The notes under the pieces are model-generated. The model worked only from the letters and a program-made list of their open reading frames with translations. It made no database searches and was not told the origin of the DNA. Of a DNA stretch of 64,000 nucleotides, positions 24,501-35,800 are shown piece by piece. How positions within the stretch are numbered: the first letter of the stretch is position 1; each line of letters starts with the position of its first letter. Position numbers and translations under genes: made by a program. The stretch lies in the NCBI GenBank assembly GCA_963691815.1, contig OY829652.1, forward strand, positions 13,049,027-13,113,026, written 5' to 3'. This stretch comes from Echiichthys vipera (taxonomy: Eukaryota > Chordata > Actinopteri > Perciformes > Trachinidae).

Positions 24501-26478
24501 AAAGCTTTTTGTGCCACACACACACACACACACACATACGGCATGTTAATTCATGTTGTATAACTCTAATACTGTGACCCAAGATCGACAAAATCTGAGT
24601 TCTCGATCACTGATTTAACATCAGAGTGTAAACTAGACCATAAAGAGGCCCAAAGACATGCTATGTTTTATAGTTTTTTTCCATGATGAAAAAAAAAAAA
24701 GATAGACATGAGCTTGGCGTCAGAGTTTGCGTGGAGTCTTATTTATCCAGGAAGAGGCAGGCAGAGACAGACGCACATGTTCATTCCTCTGACAGCAACA
24801 AAGAGCCAATTGTAGGCTCCACCTGCCTGCGTAAACCTCCAGGCTGCAGCTGACTGGGAGGGTCTGTGGCCAAATCACTCTTTATCACCCCCACAGCTTC
24901 TCTGTGTCCCCTCCCACTTTGTCACGTGCACTTGCTCTCTATTCCCTAAGACAATTTGGGAGGGTTTATCAGTATGCAGTGAGTGTGGCTTATGGGCGTT
25001 GAGATACAGCACCCAGACAAAGTAGGTGGTTCTAGTTTTGACTGGTCTCACAGCTCTCGTGTCTTGCGTCTCCAATTTCACAATACAGGAAATCCTCACA
25101 GGGTCATACACTGAGCCAATGAGCCAGCCCCTCTTCCCTCCTCTCGTCCTGTCCAGCTGTGGTGGCCAGTCTGTCTCAGATCAACGGTTATTACTGGCTC
25201 CCTTGAAGAAATTATCCAGAGACCTCATTATGGCTCTCCAGGCTGAGTCCTGCATGCAGCCAGCCACGCACACAAAAGCCAATACAGCTACGTTTCAGTG
25301 ACCTATCAAATCCAACTCACATCATTCAATAAATATAATTAGATATTTGACCACAGTTATGTTAGTTAATAGAATCAGTCTTATTTCCCACAGATTTGTC
25401 ACTTTTCTGTCTCTATAGCCAGCTCCGGATCCACCATCTGTTTCTAATGATTTTCTTCCCTGCTGCCTACAGCTAAACATGGCAGTTTCAGTAAGCCATG
25501 TGCCTCTAAATGAAAAACGATTTTGTTTCCTGTGGTGGGTGTGAATGACCCTGAAAAACCGGGAAGTTATGTGATCATCCCCAAGACACATCTGATCCAC
25601 AAAATGTTAAGACAAAAGTTTGGACATTCATTTGTAACGGAAAACTTAAACTTCAGGCCCTTGTGAAAAGCAGCTATAGGAGTGGACAAAATGACAGGAA
25701 TAACTTAAACAGTACATCCAAAATAACTTAATTCTAATCATGTTCGGTTTTGATTGAAGATGTGATTTTAAATCAGCTCTATGGTCATGTTGAAAAATAG
25801 TAACTAAAGCTGTCAGACAAATGTAGTGGGTTAAAATGTATTATATTTACCTCTGAGGTGTAGGCCTAGTGGATTTAATATAATACATAAAAAATAGACT
25901 TAAAAAATTGTGAATTAGAGCATTATTTTACTTCTTGGGGACTTTTCAAATAAAGTTAGGTAAATAACTCTTGAATCCCTCTCTTAACTTATGTTGATTA
26001 CATGTTGTTTTGTTTGTTTTGGCTAAAAAGCCACTGCTTTTAATATATTACACTGTACTGTAAAGTAATGCTGGTTTGTCCACCCTATGTTGGTCTGTTT
26101 TATCACAAAATACAAAAAAAAGCACACACAAAACACTCACATGTGACAGACACGGGCCAGGAAAGTGCTGACCAGGCTCTCATGTTTACTGCAGATATCC
26201 TTCTGAAACGAGCTCTTTAACCAGTCCTCTATGTTGCACACTTGTAGGACCCTGCTGGAATACCAGCTAACTGTCAAGTAGCGCAATGAGGGTCCCAGCA
26301 CAAAGTTGTCCCTTGTCAGCTCACACGGGGAGCAGAAGTGAAGTAGAGTCCAGAGGCAGGGGTCCAGAAAGACCTCACAAAGCTGATGACAGGTCAGGGA
26401 CAAACTCCTGCGGCTGTCCTTGTCTAGGAAAGAGAAAAGGTGAAGGAGACATTCACGGTTGAGCTGGGTGAGATGCAT
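21537..26478 (-). CDS. fbxl22: F-box and leucine-rich repeat protein 22 (2 coding exons)
   Basis: Coding exons on the minus strand are 26478-26141 and 21885-21537, joined by a GT-AG intron (donor GTGAGT, acceptor CTACAG). The sum is 687 nt, or 228 residues plus stop, close to the family length. The start chosen is the Met of MHLTQLNRECLLHLFSFLD, which begins the F-box as in vertebrate FBXL22; the open frame runs further upstream but that part does not look like this family. Residues about 1-45 are the F-box (SKP1-binding). The LRR part follows, with LTLSGCGHITDQDV and LHLENCVRITDCSL repeats in exon 2, ending near the stop after LQKVLQFS. From family knowledge, FBXL22 is a substrate receptor of an SCF (SKP1-CUL1-F-box) ubiquitin ligase in cardiac and skeletal muscle, acting at the sarcomere Z-disc. 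Its neighbour usp3 lies head-to-tail upstream on the same strand, as expected from the mammalian FBXL22-USP3 linkage. The codon at the junction gives Met where I recall Arg in the human protein. The identification is firm; the UTRs are not defined. Confidence 0.93.
21886..26140 (-). other. fbxl22 intron 1
   Basis: A single 4.25-kb intron. It contains a short (CTGATT)n LINE-like tail at about 23,755-23,780 and a small (CA)n at about 24,513-24,535. The frames at 24.9-25.6 kb look non-coding. Confidence 0.9.
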
Positions 26479-26611
26479 GGTGAGCCGTCCCAAGACAGAA
26501 AGAGAGGCCTCGTCTCTGTGGCGGTGATAGGCCTGCTGGTAAGCAGCAACAATGCTCCCGCAGACTGTATTGTGTGGCCCAGATACATGATGCCTCCTCA
26601 GGCACATGCTG

Positions 26612-26654
26612 GAGGCCTGCACATATAAGGTTGGGGAGTGCAGGCTATTTTTGG
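26612..26654 (-). promoter_or_regulatory. possible fbxl22 core promoter: TATA-like and CArG-like boxes
   Basis: On the minus strand, 130-180 bp upstream of the fbxl22 ATG, there is a TATA-like CCTTATATGT at about 26618-26627. Further upstream, 26645-26654 reads CTATTTTTGG on the plus strand (CCAAAAATAG on the minus strand), one base from the SRF CArG consensus and also A/T-rich like a MEF2 site. Such sites would suit a striated-muscle gene. Short A/T motifs occur often by chance, so this is a suggestion only. Confidence 0.3.
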
Positions 26655-27947
26655 AAGACAACTGGTGTATACTGTCAAAGATGGAAGTGTTAGTGCCATA
26701 CTCTCCCTTTCCATCTGTCGTGGCTCTCAATAGGCGGCAAGGGCTGGACTGAGCCAGATGTTTACACTGCCCTGGCCTAGTTCTCAGATACAGAAACACT
26801 GAGTGACACAAAAAAAGAGAAACAACTCCAGAATGTACTGCAAAACAACCGCCCTGCAATAAGCATTTGACCTTTACAGAGTGATGTGCAGTCTGACAAT
26901 AGAATGTTTTCACATTCATTATTTTATAATCTGGAAACAAATTTACAGGGATCTTTAAGCTATGGTTTGTGTGCCACTTCAAATTCTATAATACATTTTT
27001 AAAGACCAATATTTTGTCTGCTTTATATGTAGGAAAAAGGAAGACTATGAGAATCAAATTAAAACATAATGCAACTGTAATTACACACTTAAGACCTTTC
27101 TATATCATTATCAAGATAATTACAGATTTACAGATTAATCATTTAATAACATAATCCTAGCAAACCCTTCACGTGAGTTAAAGTCACATGCACAAACAGT
27201 GTTATGTAGGTTTGCCTTAAGGAACACAGTGAACTTTGACTCAGTTTGGTTTTGAAATTGCTCAATTGGAGCGCAGCGGACATACTGAGATGGCAAAAAG
27301 GAAACATACCATTAAATCTGTGTCATCATTCCATGTTTTTACTTGTTATCCCCAATCTCTAAAGAAAAATGCAGGACATTGGGAAATGCCACTGTTGGGG
27401 AAGCTGATTACAGTCTGTACTGTGACTCACTGTGTCATGATGTTCTTAACCAGAACTCTGATCTGACAAACACAATACAATGTGAGCTTATTATTAGCAG
27501 CTGTGATCCAGCTTCTCCATGAGGAAAAGAAAAAGGAGGGGGGGCAACATGTGTGTCATTATTGGGGACAGAGTAGCGAGCCCAAAGCCACCTGTGAGCA
27601 GGCGAGGAAGAGCAGCTGTTCATCATCATACAGGAGTGCTTGTTCCTGCCGGAGCCATGAGGCTGATTGGCTGGCACGTGTCCCGAGGGAGCTCTTTTGT
27701 GTGTGTGTGTGGAAATATTCGCTAGAGGGAAGAGAACATTAAAAAAAAAGGCTTGCTAAAAATGTTGCTCCGTCTCCTTTACTTCTAGTCCTTGGATATA
27801 TCGAAGGATGTTTTCTATTACAAGAATTAATAAGGGAGTTGGGGACAATAATATAAAACACAATGTCGGCTTACCTTCTGGTGTGCACGTGTTCAATTAT
27901 TCGTATATGACATTTGATATCGAAGTTTCTTTTGATGTCTTTAATTT

Positions 27948-28100
27948 AGAGTTGCAACTAATGATAATTTTCATCATTAATGAATTTGCTAATTACTTCC
28001 CAGACTGAATGATTGTAGTAAAAAATGTCCATTGCAATTTATTAGAGCCTAAGATAAAGACACAATTAAAACATTCCACTTACAAGAAGCAAGTCAAGTA
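27948..28100 (+). repeat. degenerate dispersed repeat (relative of the 880 copy)
   Basis: It starts AGTTGCAACTAATGATAATT and continues with ATTAATGAATTTGCTAATTA, the same order of motifs as the copy at 880. It is heavily mutated and has no coding content. Confidence 0.5.
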
Positions 28101-28837
28101 CAAACAGTAAATGCGCACATTTGGGAAGAAACTTCTCTAATTTCTACCCCCTACTTCACCCTTGCTCAGACCACACCCATCTTTGAACTCAGCTTTAACT
28201 TTGAGCTTATCTGCACACCGGTAACATTTCGTAACTGTATCTTGCACGGTTGTGACGCTAATACTAACAAAATCTGCCCACAGACATATCAATACCTAGA
28301 AAAGTACTCAAAACCTCCGCTGTGGTAGTTTCAGGGACAGTAGGTGTCTCCAGGACGTCACATTTTGCCATGATGGCGCATACAGACTCACAAGGTGAAA
28401 ACAATACCAGTGTTGCTGTGGCAGCTGGTAATAGGGAGCTTCCGCCATTTAAAGGACTAGAGCTGTGTCCATTCGGAGTGCATGTCCAGTATCTCAGCTT
28501 GCAGCGTTGTTAGGGGACATGAAGGATGGCTTTCTTTCCTTCTTTCCCAAAAATCTACCTAGATGCAATTGGGCATGGCTTAGAAGTATAGATTAATTTG
28601 GACCCACAGAATCCAAGAAAAAATTATTTTGTTGCTGAAACTTAAGGTTCAAAACTTAGCGTTTCAGGCCAAAACTGTGAGTTTGTTGATATGCCACCAT
28701 TTGGCCAAATTGCACCAAATTCTACACTACACTCCCGTTTCCCAAGCAATACACCGGCCAACTGTGAAGTAGCTCTTAAGATATGCAAATTCCAGACACA
28801 TTTTTCCTTGCTTTAAAGTTAGATTAATAGAAGATAG

Positions 28838-29000
28838 GGCTCCTCGTTAGCTCAACTGGTGGAGTGTGTGTACCATGCAACAAGTCTGAGTCCTTATCGC
28901 AGCAGCCCTTTAATGCATGTCATTCCCTCTCTCTCCCCTTCCTTTCCTCTCACTCTCAAAGCTATCACTATCCAATATAGCAGATATGCTATCTAAGAAA
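28838..29000 (+). mobile_element. tRNA-derived SINE
   Basis: GGGCTCCTCGTTAGCTCAAC holds an A-box (TAGCTCAACTGG); a degraded B-box (GTCTGAGTCC) follows 35 bp later. The body reads AATGCATGTCATTCCCTCTC and the element ends in an A-run near 28,998. It is not a working tRNA gene: the B-box is off consensus and no cloverleaf can be drawn. Confidence 0.7.
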
Positions 29001-29849
29001 AAAAAAAGAGACGGCATTAGTACACAGTGGCTACAAAGACTAACTGCTTAAAAGAGTAATGGCAGAATAACAACCTTGTCTTGCTGTGGGGGTTACTACA
29101 GAGTGGTGTTCATAAAAGGTTGAAGATTTTTTTCTTTAGAAAAACACATCAAACATTTTAAAAAGATTCTTCATTGTATTTTTTCATGTTCACTTTGTCT
29201 GATACATGGTTTTTAAAAGATCATTTTATCAGGGTTTCATAACCTCTTTTAAATCAATGTAAAAGCTTAAATTATACTCCAGCGTCAATACAGACAAAAA
29301 AATAAAAATTGAGAATGATCATTTCTTTCACATTGGTTCTGGTCAAGAAGTTAAAACGACTTTCTAAAGCCCTAATGAGCACTTGCAGGTCAAATGCATT
29401 GCATTTTATACCCTAAAATCTACCCTAATAACTGGAAAACAGAAGTATGAGGTCCTCAAGAGGCAGAAAATACAAGATCAGACATTTTAAAACAATAGAA
29501 ACTCTGAATATTGTTACAATGACAGTGTCATGACACAATCAATCTCTTCAGTCTAGGCTAAACATTGGACCAACTGAGGTTTTCCAAGGCTACAACAGTC
29601 ACCTTTGGAATCCATTACATACAGAGAAGTGTACCTCAAATGAGGAATACAACATCAAGGAAATAAACGCAAAGTCATACTAAACAAAACTCGAGCAGCA
29701 AAATATACATGATGCTGTCATGCAGGCCATGAAAACATAATAGTTGCACATACATGGAAATTAACTATTTAAAATCAAGCACTGTGAGAAATGTGATTGA
29801 GGTGAAGCCAAAATGGAGTGAGAAGCTGGTGTGAGGCAGTCTAACAGAA

Positions 29850-32800
29850 TCATTGTGCAATGGCTTGTATAGCTTGGCTGGCTTCCTCTGTTGCAGCCTT
29901 TTTTGAGGTATCCCTATCTGACACAGCCTCCAATGTATCAGCTTTAAGCAGTTCAGCCTCATCTTCGCCCACATTTTCCGATGCAGCTGGGGCTGCCACG
30001 TCCTGGGTATTCATATGTGAGGCTGGCACATCCATCAAAACCATGTCTGCTGCCACCTTGTCCTGAGCAACGGCTTCTGAAGGACCACTGTCTGTGGCTG
30101 CTTTGTCCACATCAGGCATGTTTGTGGCAGTATTGTCTGAAGCAACCTTTTCACTCCTCTCCACGTAGAAGAGGATGTAGGCCTTGGCCTTCCTCACTGT
30201 GTCCTCATTGGTCAGAGTCACTGTGCTGTCATTGAAGTGGTACCAACGGCCCTCATGGCTGCCATATGCTGTATAATGGCCTGATCCAACCCTGTGAACA
30301 CACACGTATATCACGTTCTTCTGTCTGGCTTCTTACAAGGCTGCATTTATTGCTGCTGAATTGAGAGGAACATATTCAGCTAAGCAATGCAACATCACCA
30401 CTTAGAGGCCAAAAGTAAAACAGCAGCACGTTAATGAACAGTTCTTGGCATATCTTCACAAATTCTCAAGGACTCTCAGCTTAATGCCTTTCAGCATTTA
30501 GTGGAGGCATGAATTTTTAAATAGCTGCTGTCCACAAGGCTTTTCAACAAAATTGGTTATACAACAAGTGTGTGACTGAACTGGGTGGCAGATTATGTTT
30601 AGATTTTATAGTTGAGCTGGGTTTTTGTTAATTGTGCCACCATGGTGACAAATTTACACCTTGCAAGCATCTGAACATATGATAATATTTCAGCTGGAGG
30701 GGAAAAACACCTATTGCCCCAAACAAGTCTGATATATGCAAAATGCTGAAGCAGTCTAGATGCCGTTTGTGCTCATTAAAACAGCAAATTATAATCAAAC
30801 AGATGAGGCTTGAACAAATATTCATTTCAACTTCTCCATTTGCATGTTTAAACAGGGATACTTCATCTACTCACCCAGATCCATGATGCACTACGACAGC
30901 AACAAGGTCATACAGGCAGCTTTCTGGTAATGAATTCTCTGGCTGCAAACATACAAAAAAAAATACCCAGAACATCATGCCTCAAAGATTTACAACTTTA
31001 CAAGGAGATACTTGGCATCTGGACATGTATGCAGACCAGGGGTCTCACACATAAGTCTGAAAGGTTTCATCTGAAAATGATGGCACTCTCAAATTCCTAA
31101 AAACCTTGGTGGTTACAGTGTCAGCTCGACAGAGGTTCACAGGTGTTTTATACAAGGACAAGAGGCTAACTAAAAAATGATACAACTTACATAAGAACAA
31201 CATGGAATACTCTGAAGGGAAATTCGCCCTGGAGGAAACGGTTTAGACATTCAGAGGGTGAACACTTACCTACAGTGCTTATAGAAAATCATGATACCCT
31301 TTTGAAACAGTCACTTTTTTTGTCAGCCTAAAATGAAAATAAACACATTTACACTATCCCTCTGAGTACCGTTCAGAGTATTGTCCAGAAGTGGAAGGCA
31401 CATGGCACCACCCAGACCTTGCCTAGACGGGCCGCCCCTCCAAACTGGTGGACCGAGCCAGGAAAAGATTGATCAGGGAAACTACCAAGAGGCCCATGGT
31501 GACCTTGACCCTAAATGGTAGATGTGTCACACAGTCTCGTTTACAGTATGCCAAAAAACATATTGAAGATTCTGATGCCATGTGGCAAAAGGTTATATGG
31601 AGAGGTGAGACCAAAATTAAACTTTTTGGGCTGAACTCCAAGCACCCGGTTTGGCAGAAACCACACACATCACACCGCCCACAACACATTTTACCTACAG
31701 TGAAGCATGGTGGTGGCAGTATTATGTTGTGGGCTTGTTTCTCTTCAGCAGGGACTGGGCAGTTTGTCAGGATTGAAGGGGAAATGGATGCCGCAAAGTA
31801 CACCCAAATTCTTGAGGGGAAAACCTACGGCCCTCTGTTAGACACTCTGTTAGACACTTGGTGGTTCACCTTCCAGCATGACAATGACCCAAAACACCCA
31901 CCACCAAAATAAATAAAATAAAATACACTGGCTAAAGGAGAGGAGGGTGAATGTCCTATAGTGGCCTAGTCAGAGCCCTGACCTGAGTCAGACAGAACAT
32001 CTCTGGATGGACTTGAAGAGTGCAGTCTATCGCCGCTCACCACCAAATCAAAAAAGTGACTATTTCAAAAGGGTATCATGACTTTCTATAGGCACTGCAC
32101 ATTACATGCGCTACACAATAATAGAATCAAAACTGCATTAGTAGCGAGAGAGCCATGCACAGTCATGGCAAGTGCCGGCCTTCCACATGGCTTGCTGCAG
32201 ATCTGTCTGCATTAGGTGACCAGGCGATCGAAATAATAAATACACTACAGATGATGGTACTGTAACAACACAGTTCATTGTCCATTACAGTTAATCCTGA
32301 ATTTATTTAACAATTAGATTTCTTTCTTGCTTATTTAAATCTTAAGATTAATCTATAAATACCCCAAATCAATAATCATAAAACAGTAAGAGAATCAGCA
32401 AATCCATACATTTGACACCCTGAATTTGAATTTTTCCAAAGCAAAATAACTAAAATGACTAATGAACTATCAAAAAATAGCTGCCAACCAATTTGATGCT
32501 AATCATTATCTGATCATGATGTTTTCATCATTTTCCAGATGTAGTGCCTCTGGTCACAATAGCAACATTCATCTCTTCTGGTTGTCAACTGCTGTAAAAC
32601 ATGTTTTTCTCTGTTGATATAAAACCCATCATCCGCTGACTAAAAGGAAACTTCAGTTTGACTTAATCGCCAGTTTAGCAAAGGAGCTATTGTAATTGTT
32701 GTGTATAAAAAGACCTGTGTCTGTATTTTAAATAGTCTATTCTTCATCCTGTCTGCAGCTCCTCTGTGCCCAACTTTCTCTGCAGCCATTTTAGTTCATC

Positions 32801-35800
32801 ATATTTCACATGTATTTCTAAGTCGGTTGTCTAGCATTTCGCCTGATCGGTTGTTCCATGGTGTGACTAGTGTCTTGACCCTATTTTGAGTTACCAAACC
32901 ATACCCCTTCTTCACAAAAGTTTCAATTTGGCACAATTATTCTAAGTTGTTGTGGTATTGTGTTATTCCCAACAAGTATGACTGAGGTAATACCAATATA
33001 AATTTCACATGACCACTTTGCGAAACTTGTATTTATCTTTGAATCTTTCATAAGAGGCAGACATAAAAACAGATTTTAAATATATTTGTAAAAGTCCCTG
33101 AATTGCCATGGATTTATACCATTTCCTTCTATGCGATGTATGAAATATCAATTAAAAAACTATATTGTGAAATTCCATGATCAGCATTTCTTCTGTTTTG
33201 CACTCACCTCAAGTAAGTAGCCCCTCATGTCCAGACCTTTCAGTGGAAACTCCACATAGGTGTCCACCTTGTTTCTCAAAAAGGCCGTCCAGTGGAACCT
33301 TTTTAGGTGCAGACACAAAACCTACAATTGGAAATAAAATCTCCAATTAAATCTAAACATACACTTTTTCTAATTACTTTATTTTCATGGAACAAACTTT
33401 CAAATTCGTAGATTATGAATAAAATAGCTTTGGTCTCTACTTTTGGCAGCTTCTCAATCCAGAACTTCTTTGTGGATTTCTGTCGTTTTTTGCACTTGTG
33501 GCAATAGTACAGCTCAGTTTCATCAAGTTCTTCCAGGTCAGTGAAGCTACGTACGCAGTCTAAAACACACAGAAAAGGCTGTCATTAATATCGGCAGTTC
33601 ACAATCAGAAATAATGTTAAACTAGTGGCACATATCTGTCCAAAGAGCCATTACCTCTAACAAGGGGAAACTTACCACGTAAGGTGCAGGTCGGCCCTGA
33701 CTCCTGGTCCTTACTTTTCTTTTGTCTGAACTGGCTGGGAATGTCCAAAGACAGATCTGAGTGAAAGAGAATGGAATAAATACATCAGTGCTTTAATTAA
33801 ATACCCCTAATACTTGTGTTTACAAGAAAATACTGAGCTTTTCTCCAACGTGTAGTATTTGGCTATTCACTGACAAAAGTTGTCTTACCAAGAAATGGAT
33901 CAAACTTCCGAGATTCTGTTCCACATATCAGGCAGTTGACTTCATTCTGCAGTATGCCACCAAAATTGGATGTGACAACACTGGAAGTCCCATTTCTGCA
34001 AAGAATCAAAAAGCAAATACATGAAGTTTTAATCAACAAATGTATATCAACATTTCTGGTGTTTAATCAATGAATAAGCAAAAAAATATTGCAAACATAA
34101 AACATTTACACTGGACCAGTGAATGTTTACTTACTGGTCAATGCTACATGAAAGCATGTTCTGACATGATCATTAAAACTTCTAAAAGGCCAAGAGTACA
34201 AAGCTAAAACTAGACTACTTTCAAAATGAAAATGGGTAAAAAAAATAAAATAAAATAAATGCAGCATACCAACATCCTAGTGAAAAATGGACTATTGAAA
34301 CAAAAAACCCCAGAAAAAACCAAACACTTTTTTTAAGCCATGTCATGGGGATGGAAGCATGTCTACAATGCTAAATGTGTCTCCTTTGGCAATATAAAAT
34401 CTATTTAAAAACATTAGATACTATGTACAAAATATATGTACGGCTTACATGAAGCATTTGCCCTCAGCAGTGGAGAGTCTGACCCCATCCTGAGGTGAGA
34501 CTGGGTGAGATGCCCCGTTGCGACTGTACTGGAGCTCCCTGTGGAGGTGGTCCAGCAGGTAGCGCATGAACTCATGCGCATCCTGCTGCTGATAGCCCCT
34601 GGATACAAAAACACAGATTTAAATGTCATCACTGTAATATCACAACAGACTGTTCCAGTCTGTGATGCATTAAGCATCTTGAGCAAATAGTAAACAAAAC
34701 TTAAAAGGATATAGTTTACTGCTCAGCATGTTGAGTTGAATTATTGTAAATTCTCTGTACATGGTCACATACCTGAAACTTGGCATGATTTTCCATATAG
34801 CATAAAATAAGGAGTCTGGACTGAAGGCCGTCTGGCTTCCTTGCCACAGGGAACAAAGGGTTTTCCTAAACTCCTCCACCAAAGACCTGTTCAACATAAA
34901 GCAACTGTTACCCCGCTGCACAACCTGGAACAACCAACATCTAAAGCCTGTCAATACTCTATGGGACAAAAAAGTTTACAGAAGCCACTAACACTGATCA
35001 ATACTTGACACACAGCACATTGCATTACAGTATATAGTGTTTCTGAGGTCGTCTTCTATACTTGCTGAAATTAATTGTTAGATCAATACACTGTGCCCAT
35101 AAATCCTCCCTCCCACAGAAGAGGACCTTACACACTGTTGTCCCCTTGGCTTCGGGTGTGGTACATCCTTCTTCCTGCCGTCTTACCACTGCGTAGAGCT
35201 ACTGCAGGTAACTCCTTGAAATAACAGCTGAACTGCTCGATGTTGCTGTCAAAGAAATGCATGTTTTGTTATAACATTTTGAACATCTGAGATTTACAAA
35301 ATTAGCAAAAAATAGACAGTAACAATGATTGATCTAAGAACTCTGTGTTAGAGAAGACATACAACAGGCAGGGACACACCCAGCTGAAGGTCGACCAAAG
35401 TCGAGCAGATGGTGAGCGACAATCACCCTAGTTCTGGGCGTGCTTTGCGCACTGTTCGGCTGACTCAGCATGTTGAATCAGGCAAGAAGCGGCTCCTGAG
35501 ATAAATTTCTCCCATTGTGCGGTCAAGGAATAAGAAGAGAGCGGAAACAAACGGCTAAAGTCAAGAGGCCATAAGGTTGAAAATGAACTGGTTATATCAG
35601 AAGATTGTTTTTTTTTAGCCATTGAGCTCTTTATCAGAAAAAAGTTTGTAATTGTTTGCTTTTATTGTTCATTTGTACTTTCACCATCATGCTAACTGGC
35701 TAATTAGCATATTGAGCCATCCTCTTGATCCCTTTTTGAATGAGGAATACGGTCTACCGCCGCTTGCTGATATAGACACTTATTTCCTCTCACGCAGGCA

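Larger units (their letters stand above)
26479..29849. other. fbxl22 upstream region and usp3 3' flank
   Basis: It includes the likely fbxl22 promoter, a degenerate repeat, one SINE and presumably the usp3 3' UTR (29,849 downward). I could not pick a clear usp3 poly(A) signal. Confidence 0.6.

Noticed and set aside
28838..28920. Possible tRNA gene
   Set aside because: Only an A-box is good; the B-box is degraded and the body and A-run are those of a SINE.
31423..31803. Minus-strand 126-residue frame
   Set aside because: It is the antisense shadow of the Tc1 transposase fragment.
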